Source: Catalinimonas alkaloidigena
GTDB taxonomy: Bacteria; Bacteroidota; Bacteroidia; Cytophagales; Cyclobacteriaceae
Direction of reading: 5' to 3'
NCBI RefSeq assembly: GCF_029504655.1
Contig: NZ_JAQFIL010000001.1
Location: 129,001 to 193,000, forward strand
DNA: 64,000 bases
Positions 18,393-26,987 of this stretch are shown in pieces (position 1 is the first letter of the stretch; every line of letters starts with the position of its first letter). Both the position numbers and the translations under genes were made by a program. The notes beneath the pieces are model-generated. The model ran no database searches. It saw only the letters and a program-made list of their open reading frames with translations, and was not told where the DNA came from.

Positions 18393-19709
18393 TCAATTCA
18401 TTTTCATGGATTGTTTGGACTGTTCATCAGCAAAAGTAAGTAAAGCCTTTTCCAGTCTGTCAAGATCACTGAGCTTGGTATATACATGAGGAGTGATGCG
18501 AACCCCATTAATTGCTTCCCATTTTACGGGTGTAGCATGTATTTTGTACTCCTTGAATAGTCTGTTATTGACATCACCGGCTTCCATCCCTTCTATACCC
18601 ACATTACAAAGCGCACAAGAGAATTCTGCTGATAAAGGTGTGTTTATTCTGACCTGAGGATGATTTTTCACTTTATCAGCCCAATAACGCTTGAGGTAGT
18701 GCAAGCGTGCTCTTTTGCGTTCAGCGCCTATGGCATTATGGAAATCAATCGCCTGTCCTATTGCCTGTTCAGGAGCAAAGGAGCGGGTCCCCAAGCTTTC
18801 AAATTTACGAATATCATCACGTTCAGGCTCATGATCTGGGATAAGTGGCCATAAGTCCGCTATGTTTTCTTTTTTTACATGGATCATTCCGGTGCCGAAA
18901 GGCGCACACAGCCACTTATGCAAACTAGTTCCGAAGTAGTCACAATCCATAGCCGTGAGGTCAGAGTCTATGTGGGCGAAGGCATGTGCTCCGTCTACAA
19001 TGGTTTTGATTCCTCGTTTTTTCATCTCCGCGCAAATTTTTCCGGCAGGTACGATCTGCCCCGACCAGTTGATAAGCTGGGTGATATGTGCGACTTTAGT
19101 TTTTGGCGTAAGGCCGTCCAGATAGCGCTGCACAATGGCATCTTCATCTTCCATCGCTAAATCCAGCGTAATCCAGTTGAGCTTGATGCCTGTACGCTTG
19201 GCGCGTGTTTTCCAGGCATTGAACATATTAGGATAATCGTACTTGCAAAGCAGCACTTCATCCCCTTTTTGTAAATCCATGCCGAAGATGATAGTATCCA
19301 GGGCTTCCGTAGCATTGCGGTTGATGGCTACCTCTTCAGGAGAGCAGTGAGCTACATCAGCCAGTTTCATGCGCAGTGACTCTCTACCCTGATCTAATAT
19401 GCGCCACATATAGTAAGAGGGAGCTTCATTAGAATAATGATAGTAGCGATCTACGGCATCCTGCACAATTTTAGGCTGCGGACTTACACCACCATTGTTA
19501 AGATTGATAATGTTAGGAGATACTGTATATGCCTGCTGGATACGATGCCACAGCTCTTCATCCTGGGCAGCATCTTCAGGACTGAGTCGGTTCAAATGTA
19601 CTAATGCGTCTTTGACATCTTCGGCCAGCACTTTGGTCATGAAAGGGCTTAGAGATAAGGCTCCGGATGCTCCGGCCAGTTTTTTGAGAAAGCTTCGTCT
19701 TAAGGTCAT
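18393..19709 (-). CDS. Exported class-V aminotransferase-fold protein (isopenicillin N epimerase-like)
   Basis: A 438-aa PLP enzyme of fold type I, class V. It has a Tat-like leader (MTLRRSFLKKLAGASGALSL), then SPNIINLNNGGVSPQPKIVQ near the N-terminus, EVAINRNATEALDTIIFGMD, TIVDGAHAFAHID and DYFGTSLHKWLCAPFGTGM, where the Lys after His should bind PLP. Relatives include isopenicillin-N epimerase, cysteine desulfurases and kynureninase; the substrate cannot be told. It lies just downstream of the DAAO-like gene on the same strand, about 64 bp apart, which suggests joint action on an amino acid outside the cytoplasm. Confidence 0.85.
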   Translation of the reverse strand: MTLRRSFLKKLAGASGALSLSPFMTKVLAEDVKDALVHLNRLSPEDAAQDEELWHRIQQAYTVSPNIINLNNGGVSPQPKIVQDAVDRYYHYSNEAPSYYMWRILDQGRESLRMKLADVAHCSPEEVAINRNATEALDTIIFGMDLQKGDEVLLCKYDYPNMFNAWKTRAKRTGIKLNWITLDLAMEDEDAIVQRYLDGLTPKTKVAHITQLINWSGQIVPAGKICAEMKKRGIKTIVDGAHAFAHIDSDLTAMDCDYFGTSLHKWLCAPFGTGMIHVKKENIADLWPLIPDHEPERDDIRKFESLGTRSFAPEQAIGQAIDFHNAIGAERKRARLHYLKRYWADKVKNHPQVRINTPLSAEFSCALCNVGIEGMEAGDVNNRLFKEYKIHATPVKWEAINGVRITPHVYTKLSDLDRLEKALLTFADEQSKQSMKMN

Positions 19710-19717
19710 GATAGAGA

Positions 19718-19760
19718 GTTTAGAGTTTTAGCCGTTCAGAGTTCGCAGTTTACGTTTTTC
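19718..19760. repeat. 7-base-period repeat (GTTnnnA family)
   Basis: GTT recurs mostly every 7 bases: GTTTAGA, then GTTCAGA, GTTCGCA, GTTTACG. It lies between the DAAO-like and aminotransferase-fold genes and resembles the copies at 16459, 25690 and 26933. Confidence 0.4.
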
Positions 19761-19773
19761 AAACCCTGAACTG

Positions 19774-20922
19774 TTAAGTATACATCTGATCGGCTACATT
19801 TTTGATAGCCATCACCATCTTTTCGGTATCTTCTTTACTGGGAGTAGTATTCCAGCTACCCATATTATGCGTACCACCCACGATCATCCCATCTTTGCGA
19901 TTGATAGTGTAAGCACCACGGGTATTGATGCGGTAGTCTACGTAATTTTGTGGAATCAAAAAAGCCAGTTGGCCGGATATGGGTGTCAGGCATTCATCAT
20001 TGGTAATTTGCTTGGCACCGATACCGGTACAGTTAACCACACACTTTTCAGCCAGGGCATCAAAATCTTCCAGTGACTTAAATTCCTGAATTTTTACTTT
20101 TCCTCCAAATCTCAGGAAGTCATCAGTATAAAGTTTCAGGAGTGAAGGGATATTAAACACCATAGAGGTGCTGCGATATACATAGTCTGCTTTAAAAGGA
20201 TGCTCGTCTTTCTTGAGCGCTACTGTCTGAGGTAGCACATTCATAAAGGCATATTTTTCATCACTTTCGTCCACGTCATGATCCTGCTCCAGGCGAGGTT
20301 CATTACGGACAGAGTAGCTGTCTGTCCAGACTACATAATCTCCCAGGCCGAGTAAGTTCTGATAAGTACGGAAAGAGGTAGTATGTGCACGTTTGAATTT
20401 CTCAAAAAACTCAGGGCTAATATTTTCTTTGTCAATCAGGCGGTGGGAGGGCGACCAGGTGCCGGTAGCTTTGCTGGAAGTAATGTTGGGCGCCATCTCT
20501 TTGGTATAGATGGTAACATCGTAACCTCTGAACTGAAGCATACGGGCAGTAGTGAGACCTATGACTCCACAACCTACTACCGCGACTTTCTTTTCTCCAC
20601 TACTAATCACCAGGTCGGCAGCGAGCTCAGCTGAGCCCCAGGAAAGCGACCAGCCGCTACCGCCATGACCATAGTTATGTACCAAAGTTTTGCTGCCTAG
20701 CTCTTCCTTTTCTATCCTTGGTCCCAGGGTTCGGTACGGACGCAAACCAACGGTCTCCTTAATAACACGATCCATAGAGATGCGCAGTTTGGGCAGGTAA
20801 CGGGATGAATGTAAAATGTTGACCTGTTTTTTAGCAATGCGCATGGCGCTTGGTGTGCAGGCCGCAGCACTGGCAGCAAGAGTAAGCACTCCAGTGTTTT
20901 TCAGAAACAGGCGTCGGTTCAT
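19774..20922 (-). CDS. Exported FAD-dependent oxidoreductase, D-amino-acid-oxidase-like with permuted motif order
   Basis: A 382-aa flavoprotein with a Tat/lipoprotein-like leader (MNRRLFLKNTGVLTLAASA, then AACTPS). The oxidase motif VHNYGHGGSGWSLSWGSAEL and the preceding GLRPYRTLGPRIEKEELG, found at the C-terminus of classical D-amino-acid oxidases, lie here at about residues 57-96. They come before the FAD-binding Rossmann motif VAVVGCGVIGLTTARML (about 112-130). The protein ends with GGTHNMGSWNTTPSKED, which in DAAO directly precedes the GLRP segment. The order is therefore a circular permutation of DAAO. Substrate unknown; a D-amino acid or glycine-like amine is likely. It is followed by the class-V aminotransferase-fold gene. 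Confidence 0.87.
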   Translation of the reverse strand: MNRRLFLKNTGVLTLAASAAACTPSAMRIAKKQVNILHSSRYLPKLRISMDRVIKETVGLRPYRTLGPRIEKEELGSKTLVHNYGHGGSGWSLSWGSAELAADLVISSGEKKVAVVGCGVIGLTTARMLQFRGYDVTIYTKEMAPNITSSKATGTWSPSHRLIDKENISPEFFEKFKRAHTTSFRTYQNLLGLGDYVVWTDSYSVRNEPRLEQDHDVDESDEKYAFMNVLPQTVALKKDEHPFKADYVYRSTSMVFNIPSLLKLYTDDFLRFGGKVKIQEFKSLEDFDALAEKCVVNCTGIGAKQITNDECLTPISGQLAFLIPQNYVDYRINTRGAYTINRKDGMIVGGTHNMGSWNTTPSKEDTEKMVMAIKNVADQMYT

Positions 20923-21095
20923 GAGGAAGATGATTTAGATTTGATATATAATTTTGCAAATCTATTAAATATCAAAATAAATATTAAGATAAATTGTAAA
21001 AAAATAGTTTAATATTTTATAATATCGTGGTTTTTCCCTGGTCTGGATAAAAAGTTTGATTCTGTGTAAACTTGTACAGAACTAAACGTTACGCT

Positions 21096-21938
21096 GTGAC
21101 TTCAGAACAAGCACTTTTTTCATTTGGCGTCATTGCCGATGCTCAGTACTGCGATTGTGAATCTGCCATTGGACGACACTATCGGAAATCCACCCAAAAA
21201 CTAGCTGATTGTTTACAAACGCTTAATCAGCACAAGCTGAGTTTTGTCCTGGATGTAGGCGATCTGATTGACCGTGACTTCAGCAGCTTTGATAAAATTC
21301 TGGAAGTGTATGGTCAGTCCAAATTTCGCGTGTACCGCACCTTAGGCAATCATGACTATGCGGTGGAGGAAAACAAAAAGCAGCAAGTAGCCACTCGCCT
21401 GGGCATGCATGATTCGGCTTACTACAATTTCTCTTACTTGGGCTGGCGCTTTATCATTTTGAATGGTAATGAGGTCTCTACTTTTGCTCATCCTCAGGAT
21501 AGTAAGGCAACCAAAGAAGCAGAAGCAAGGCTTAAGCAAATGCAGGAAAACAATGCCATCAATGCCAAGGAATGGAATGGGGGCATAAGCCGAAAGCAAT
21601 TAGGATGGCTGCGAACAAAGGTGGAAGAAGCCGCCTCTCAGGGAGAAAGAATAATAGTGATGGGGCATTATCCGCTTTACCCTAAAGACGCTCATAACCT
21701 CTGGAATGATGAGGAAGTCGTAAACCTACTGACAAGGTATCCGCAGGTGGTAGCTTACTTCAACGGCCATAACCATAGTGGTAATTATGGGCAGAAAGAA
21801 CATGTGCACTTTCTCAATTTCAAAGGTATGGTAGAAAGCGAGCAGGAAAATAGCTTTGCCATTGTAGAAGTCTATCAGGACCGGCTGACTGTCAAAGGGT
21901 TCGGTAGGGAAGACAATCGTGAGCTGATGATAGGTTAA
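21096..21938 (+). CDS. Calcineurin-like phosphoesterase (ADP-ribose/CDP-alcohol diphosphatase-like)
   Basis: A roughly 280-aa cytoplasmic metallophosphoesterase with all five metal motifs in order: FGVIADAQYCD, VLDVGDLIDRD, RTLGNHDYAV, VMGHYPLYP and YFNGHNHSGNYG. The D-A-Q-Y variant of the first motif is the form found in Mn-dependent ADP-ribose/CDP-alcohol diphosphatases, so a nucleotide-diphosphate substrate is likely. No ATG start exists: GTG at 21096 gives MTSEQALFSFGVIADAQ, and TTG at 21072 is the alternative. A helical protein gene follows 12 bases after the stop. Confidence 0.85.
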   Translation: MTSEQALFSFGVIADAQYCDCESAIGRHYRKSTQKLADCLQTLNQHKLSFVLDVGDLIDRDFSSFDKILEVYGQSKFRVYRTLGNHDYAVEENKKQQVATRLGMHDSAYYNFSYLGWRFIILNGNEVSTFAHPQDSKATKEAEARLKQMQENNAINAKEWNGGISRKQLGWLRTKVEEAASQGERIIVMGHYPLYPKDAHNLWNDEEVVNLLTRYPQVVAYFNGHNHSGNYGQKEHVHFLNFKGMVESEQENSFAIVEVYQDRLTVKGFGREDNRELMIG

Positions 21939-21950
21939 ATGTCATGACTG

Positions 21951-22466
21951 ATGCAAACCTCATTACAACAAGTACTGTCTGATTGGGAGGGTAAAAAGGT
22001 TGATATGCTGAAAAGAGCTTACCAAAAATACCATGATCAGCCATTTTTTGTAGAAGAAATACTCTCATCACTTAATTCAGAAGCAGAGCAAAAAGCAGCG
22101 AGTTGGTTGCTCAAACACCATCTGGAGCAGGCTTACTCATTATCTTCAAAAGAAATTCTAACCTTAACCCATCACCTGCAACATATAAGCGGTTGGGAAA
22201 GCCGCCGGCATCTGCTGCAAATCTTACCCTTAATTGACATTCCAAAAGAAGCTCAGCTTGCCGTTGAAGATTTTGTGAGAGAAAGTCTGCCCAGCGATAA
22301 TAAATTTGTAAGAGCCTGGGCGATACAGGGCATGTACGAACTTTCACGACAGCGGCCTGAACTGCAAAAAGAAGTCTATTTCCTATGCGAAAAAGCCATG
22401 CAGACCGAAGCCGCCTCTGTAAAAGCCAGAGTACGGAAAATCCTTGCTCATTTGGAAAAGCAATAA
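21951..22466 (+). CDS. Helical HEAT-like repeat protein
   Basis: A 171-aa soluble all-helical protein with leucine-rich paired helices, for example EQKAASWLLKHHLEQAYSLS and NKFVRAWAIQGMYELSRQRP. The latter is typical of HEAT-type repeats that act as scaffolds. No signal peptide. It follows the phosphoesterase by 12 bases, so the two are probably co-transcribed. Role unknown. Confidence 0.7.
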   Translation: MQTSLQQVLSDWEGKKVDMLKRAYQKYHDQPFFVEEILSSLNSEAEQKAASWLLKHHLEQAYSLSSKEILTLTHHLQHISGWESRRHLLQILPLIDIPKEAQLAVEDFVRESLPSDNKFVRAWAIQGMYELSRQRPELQKEVYFLCEKAMQTEAASVKARVRKILAHLEKQ

Positions 22467-22475
22467 AACTTGTTG

Positions 22476-23240
22476 CTAGTAAGTTGCTCTGCCTCCCGAA
22501 ATATCATACAAAAAGCCGGTAGAAAAACTGTTTTCTTCAGAGACGATAAAGCTTACCATAGCAGCTACCTCTTCCGGTTCTCCGAGACGATTCATAGGAA
22601 TTTTAGCAGTAAGATAAGCCAACTGATCAGGAGAGGTATCGGCATTCATGGCGGTTCTGATCACCGCTGGGGCCAGGGCATTGATGGTGATTCCGGCGGT
22701 TGCATATTCTTTACCCACCGATTTCACCAGTCCGATGACGCCTGCTTTAGTAGTGGAGTAGCCTATCATACCGGGGTTCCCTTCCTTACCGGCCATGGAA
22801 GCGATCAGCAGTATTCTACCGTATTTACGAGTTTCCATTTTCTTGATCACATACTTGGTCATCAGAAAGCTTCCCTTCAGGTTGATGGCGTAGATATTGT
22901 CAAAATCCTGAGTAGAGTAGTCAGTAATCTTAGTGCTGGTGGGTCCAACGATTCCGGCAGAATGTATTAATATATCAATTTTGCCCAAGTCTTTTTCAAC
23001 TTGCTCTATGCCCTCTATTACCTGCTCTTCGTTTGCAACATCTATAGTGTATGCTTTGGCTGAGAGACTTTTAGCAAGAAACTCATCTTTGGTTTTTTGA
23101 AGTAGTGCATTGTTTCTGTCAAAAAGGGCCAGAGAGGCTCCTTCTTCGCCTAACCTTTGGGCAATGGCTTTGCCTAGTCCGCTGGCAGCACCCGTAATAA
23201 GTGCTACCTGACCTTTGAACCTATCGGGAAAAAAAGACAT
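22476..23240 (-). CDS. SDR-family NAD(P)-dependent oxidoreductase
   Basis: A 254-aa short-chain dehydrogenase: cofactor motif LITGAASGLGKAIAQRLGEE, NNAG-equivalent ILIHSAGIVGPTS, catalytic Ser in RILLIASMAGKEG and YSTTKAGVIGLVKSVGKEYA with the Tyr-x3-Lys pair. It is complete, unlike the related SDR at 24.9-25.7 kb. The context (gluconate-type permease, sugar isomerase-like gene) suggests oxidation of a sugar or sugar acid, for example to a keto acid. The specific substrate is unknown. It is convergent with the HEAT-like gene. Confidence 0.9.
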   Translation of the reverse strand: MSFFPDRFKGQVALITGAASGLGKAIAQRLGEEGASLALFDRNNALLQKTKDEFLAKSLSAKAYTIDVANEEQVIEGIEQVEKDLGKIDILIHSAGIVGPTSTKITDYSTQDFDNIYAINLKGSFLMTKYVIKKMETRKYGRILLIASMAGKEGNPGMIGYSTTKAGVIGLVKSVGKEYATAGITINALAPAVIRTAMNADTSPDQLAYLTAKIPMNRLGEPEEVAAMVSFIVSEENSFSTGFLYDISGGRATY

Positions 23241-23480
23241 AATTGTAATTTTAGGAATTGTTGTATAAGTGCTGAATATAACGAGTTTTCACAATTTAAG
23301 CCTAATCTTTTACTTATTCAGTCAGGCCCTTATAAGTAGCAAGCAAAGCTGTCTGCCTGTAAAAAGAGATAAATCTGGGAGGATAAATACGATTTAAAGC
23401 CTAAATCATTATTTTAAAGTTTTTAAGAGAAATAAGACACTCTTTTTATTGACAACTAACCAACGACCTAAAACTATATT

Positions 23481-24809
23481 ATGCTCACATTACTATTTGT
23501 CTTATTAGCTTTTGCCTTTATCATTGTTGCCATCATCAAGTTTGAGATACACCCTTTCCTGGCTCTTTTTGTAGGAGCCATTTTTTATGGATTGATAGCG
23601 GGTATGCCTGCCGAGCTTATTGTTCAATCCATCTCTGATGGTTTTGGCGGCGTACTGGGCAGCATAGGCTTGCTCATATTGTTTGGGGTTATCATCGGTA
23701 CTTTTTTGGAGAAAACCGGTGGTGCTTTTGTGATTGCTCAGAAAATACTCGCCTGGATCGGAGAAAAATCGGTCACACTAGCGATGATGGTCACCGGTTA
23801 TATACTGTCAATTCCGGTATTTGGAGACAGTACCTTTATCATGCTTAATCCGATCAGTAAGTCTTTGTCTTTTAAAGGTAAAATACCTTACGCTGCCACC
23901 ACAATTGCCATAACTTTGGGCGTGACAGCCAGCCATTCATTGGTGCCGCCTACCCCCGGACCTATTGCCGCTGCAGGTATCCTGGAAGCTGATCTTGGCA
24001 TGGTGATAATGTGGGGCTTTATTGTAAGTTCACTGGCACTGGTACCCTGCTTCTTTTTTGCCAAATACTATGCCTCCCGCATTGACCTGGTTCCCGAATT
24101 TGCTGAAGAGGAAAGGACTACAGAAGTCAAAAAATATCCTTCCCTGGTAAAGTGCTTTTTGCCAATTGCGGTGCCTCTGCTATTGATTGTACTGGCTTCT
24201 ATTGCCAACTATCCTACCAGGCCTTTTGGCGAAAATACATTTACATATATACTGTCATTTCTGGGAAGCCCGGTAATCGCCTTGTTGCTGGGTACATTTT
24301 TATCTTTCGTCCTGCCAGCCAAATTTGACAAAAAACTGCTATCGTCCTCGGGTTGGTTTGGTGAAGCCCTTCTCATTGCCGCTCCGGTGATTTTGATTAC
24401 CGGTGCAGGGGGGGTATTTGGCAAAATGCTGCAAAACTCAGGTTTGGGAGATATGGTAAGTGGGATCATTGAGCCAGGAAACTTAAGTCTTTTACTGCCC
24501 TTTCTGTTGGCCTTTGCCCTAAAAAGTGCGCAAGGCTCATCTACAGTAGCCCTCGTGACCACTGCCTCTATTGTAGCGCCTCTGCTGGGAACGCTGGGAC
24601 TGGATTCCGAAATGTCTAAAGTATTTACAGTACTGGCGATTGGAGCAGGTGCTACCGCTATCTCTCATGCCAACGACAGTTTCTTCTGGGCGATGACGCA
24701 GTTAACAGGTATGAATGTAAAACAGGGCTATATGTCGCATAGTATCGGAACGCTGATCATGGCGTTCACAGCCATTTCGTTAATATTTATCATCAGCTCG
24801 TTTTTCTAA
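23481..24809 (+). CDS. GntP-family gluconate/aldonate:H+ symporter
   Basis: A 442-aa inner-membrane transporter with about 12-14 hydrophobic spans. Family landmarks include GDSTFIMLNPISKSL, TASHSLVPPTPGPIAAAGIL, ALKSAQGSSTVALVTTASIV and ATAISHANDSFFWAMTQLTG, all typical of GntP/GntT/IdnT permeases, which import gluconate, idonate or related sugar acids. It is flanked by two SDR dehydrogenase genes on the opposite strand, a common setting for aldonate use. Confidence 0.93.
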   Translation: MLTLLFVLLAFAFIIVAIIKFEIHPFLALFVGAIFYGLIAGMPAELIVQSISDGFGGVLGSIGLLILFGVIIGTFLEKTGGAFVIAQKILAWIGEKSVTLAMMVTGYILSIPVFGDSTFIMLNPISKSLSFKGKIPYAATTIAITLGVTASHSLVPPTPGPIAAAGILEADLGMVIMWGFIVSSLALVPCFFFAKYYASRIDLVPEFAEEERTTEVKKYPSLVKCFLPIAVPLLLIVLASIANYPTRPFGENTFTYILSFLGSPVIALLLGTFLSFVLPAKFDKKLLSSSGWFGEALLIAAPVILITGAGGVFGKMLQNSGLGDMVSGIIEPGNLSLLLPFLLAFALKSAQGSSTVALVTTASIVAPLLGTLGLDSEMSKVFTVLAIGAGATAISHANDSFFWAMTQLTGMNVKQGYMSHSIGTLIMAFTAISLIFIISSFF

Positions 24810-24817
24810 TAGTTTCT

Positions 24818-24857
24818 AAAAAAAACTCCGGGAGAGCTAACATTCGTTGTCCCGGAG
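24818..24857 (-). terminator. Intrinsic terminator downstream of the frameshifted SDR gene
   Basis: An 8-bp perfect stem (CTCCGGGA at 24826-24833 with TCCCGGAG at 24850-24857) and a 16-base loop. On the minus strand it runs into a T tract (24818-24825), so it should stop transcription from the SDR side. It could also help end the convergent permease transcript. Confidence 0.8.
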
Positions 24858-24897
24858 CTGTAAAATTGATTCTGAAAGGCGTGTTTTTGAAGCATTA

Positions 24898-25684
24898 TTA
24901 CTTTGCTGTCCAGCCGCCATCTACGGTGAGCATGGAGCCGACCATATAGGTGGCCGCATCGCTGGACAGGTAAATGGCAGCGCCCTGAATTTCCTTCAAC
25001 TCGCCCCATCGTCCTAGGGCGGTGGCACCTACGATGAATTTTTTGGCCTCTTCAGTCTCTGCAATGGGGATATTCATTTCGGTTAAAAAAGGACCGGGAC
25101 AAATCGCATTCACATTGATGTTGAAGGGTGCAAGTTCCAGCGCAAGCGCCCTTGTCATCTGTACCACTGCGCCTTTGCTGGCGGTATATGGTGTGCGATT
25201 GGCTAAGCCTACTAAGCCGAGAGTACTGGCAAGATTGATGATACTACCTTGTTTTTTCTGCTTCATATAAGGCGTTACCGCTTTGCTGCATAACCAGGTT
25301 CCGTTCACATTGACATCCATGACCTGCTTAAAATCTTTGGAAGTCAGCTCGTCAATCGCTCCACGGATATTGATGCCTGCACTGTTGATCAGGATATCTA
25401 TCTGCCCAAAAGCCTCAATTGCTGCCTTTGCCATAGCTTCTGTCTGCTGTTCGTTGGTAATGTCTGCACTGAATGAGATAGCCCGGGTACCATATTCCTC
25501 ATCTGATAGCTTTGGCAGCATTAGCACCCTGTTCGGCATTTCGGTTGACCAACATCACGCTGGCTCCGGCTGAGGCCAGCCCGGCAGCCATCGCCAGTCC
25601 GAGTCCCTTAGAGCCTCCGGTGATGATGGCAGCTTTGCCACTTAAGTCAAATAGTTTGATGCCTGGTAGTTTTTCTTCGCTCAT
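24898..25684 (-). pseudogene. SDR-family oxidoreductase broken by a frameshift
   Basis: Two overlapping reading frames together make a full SDR of about 260 residues. Frame one (25684 down to 25499) supplies [12 protein letters not shown] and the cofactor motif [13 protein letters not shown]. Frame two (continuing to 24898) supplies ILINSAGINIRGA, NLASTLGLVGLANR, the Tyr-x3-Lys pair in PYTASKGAVVQM and the C-terminal MLTVDGGWTAK. The switch falls around 25499-25540, near KAIR/stop and LSDEEYG, and a single extra base explains it. Otherwise the sequence is well preserved, so this is either a recent mutation or a sequencing error. Similar to gluconate 5-dehydrogenase-type SDRs. Confidence 0.85.
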
Positions 25685-25689
25685 AAGAA

Positions 25690-25745
25690 GTTAAAGGTTA
25701 TAAGTTATTGATTTAATAATTTAAGTTCAGAGCACACAGTTGAAC
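25690..25745. repeat. 7-base-period repeat (GTTnnAR family)
   Basis: Reads GTTAAAG, GTTATAA, GTTATTG, then degenerate units, GTTCAGA and GTTGAAC, all in the same 7-base phase. It lies between the isomerase-like gene and the frameshifted SDR gene. Confidence 0.5.
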
Positions 25746-25798
25746 GGGTGCAGCAGCAGTTATACAAAGCTTAAACTGTGCGCACTGAGTGAATAAAT

Positions 25799-26899
25799 TT
25801 AAGCATGTTCAAGATGATTTTTACTATAAGATAAGGAAGTAACTACATTTTTCTCTTCTACGGCCAGCCGTTCTTCAGGCAGAAGTTGGGTGACACTTGG
25901 CAGTTCGCTAGGGTATTTCTTATGCCTCACCATCCGGAGCGTACGTGCCAGTTCGCTACCTGATATTCCCTCAAATGTAGCCCAATACTCTTCGGTAAGG
26001 CAGGGAACTTCCAGCGGATCACGGGTGATCATTTCCAGATTGAAAGTAACCTGCGGATTGTGCTGCCGACAAAGCGAGATCATCTTAGGTAAATCCAGTA
26101 TGCCTTGCCCCAGCGGTACTTCCGAGAGCAGAAAGCCATCTTCATATTCTCTCACCCCCATATCTTTTACGTGCGTGGTAAAAACATAAGGTGCCAGCCT
26201 CTGCACCACTTCCATCGGGTCTTCCAGCAGGGAGATACTATTGCCAAAATCCAGCGTTACGCCCAGCCATTCGCTATCTATCTGCTTGAGTAAGCTGACC
26301 AATTCATCGGCACGCCAGTCTTTGTGGTTTTCTACGGCCAGCCTGATTTTATGCTTGCGAACTATAGGCTCAGCCCATTGCAGCGATTGTACAGATTGCT
26401 TCTTGAAATTCTTGAAATTTTCCAGCGTAGGGAAATTCTCATAGCGACGGCCACTCAGGCAAACGGTTCGTAGTACCCGCACACCGGCTTCTTTGACAGT
26501 TTTCACTTCCTGCTCAAACGCAGCCACTTCATGTGGGTTTTTAGGTAAGCCAATAGAGCCTTCCAGGTACAAGCCTAACTGCTCTGCTTGGTCCCGGATT
26601 TTTTCAGAAAACTCGCTCGTCCAGTCATGTACGCCTACCTGCACTCCACCGCCACCCAATTCATGACAATGTTCCAGAAGTTGGATAGCATCGTAAAATC
26701 CGGGATACTTTTTGCTCTCGTGCTTGGAGTGCCAGCGGCTGGCGTAAGAATGTACTACTATACCCATAGGCAAATCTTTCAATAATGAAGGTATGTTGAG
26801 CGAAGGCAGGCTCAATGCCATAGCTCCCAGGCCTGCTTTTTGTAGAAAAGTCCTTCTATCTTCTGAATGACAGCTTGCATCTTTTTTGATTGATCTCAT
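25799..26899 (-). CDS. Exported sugar phosphate isomerase/epimerase-like TIM-barrel protein
   Basis: A 366-aa protein with a Tat-like leader (RRTFLQKAGLGAMALSL) and an AP-endonuclease-2-type TIM barrel: ELGGGGVQVGVHDW, IRLAVENHKDWRADEL, WLGVTLDFGNSISLLEDP, TTHVKDMGVREYEDG and VTFNLEMITRDPLEVP. The Glu, Asp, His and Glu residues in these motifs are the usual metal ligands. Members isomerise or epimerise sugars or keto-sugars. It shares strand and neighbourhood with the SDR and haem c lipoprotein genes, pointing to periplasmic sugar-acid processing. Confidence 0.83.
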   Translation of the reverse strand: MRSIKKDASCHSEDRRTFLQKAGLGAMALSLPSLNIPSLLKDLPMGIVVHSYASRWHSKHESKKYPGFYDAIQLLEHCHELGGGGVQVGVHDWTSEFSEKIRDQAEQLGLYLEGSIGLPKNPHEVAAFEQEVKTVKEAGVRVLRTVCLSGRRYENFPTLENFKNFKKQSVQSLQWAEPIVRKHKIRLAVENHKDWRADELVSLLKQIDSEWLGVTLDFGNSISLLEDPMEVVQRLAPYVFTTHVKDMGVREYEDGFLLSEVPLGQGILDLPKMISLCRQHNPQVTFNLEMITRDPLEVPCLTEEYWATFEGISGSELARTLRMVRHKKYPSELPSVTQLLPEERLAVEEKNVVTSLSYSKNHLEHA

Positions 26900-26932
26900 C
26901 CGTTAGTTTGTTTTGATAGTAACTTGATACAG

Positions 26933-26981
26933 GTTGCAAGTCTAAAGTTTCCTTTAAACTTGTAACCTTTAACTTGCAACT
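26933..26981. repeat. Inverted 7-base-period repeat (GTTnnAR family)
   Basis: The left part reads GTTGCAA, GTCTAAA. Read on the minus strand, the right part reads GTTGCAA, GTTAAAG, GTTACAA, GTTTAAA. The outer arms pair over about 14 bp with one bulged base, and an inner AAGTTT/AAACTT stem is possible. It lies just downstream of the haem c lipoprotein gene. Confidence 0.55.
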
Positions 26982-26987
26982 CTTTTC

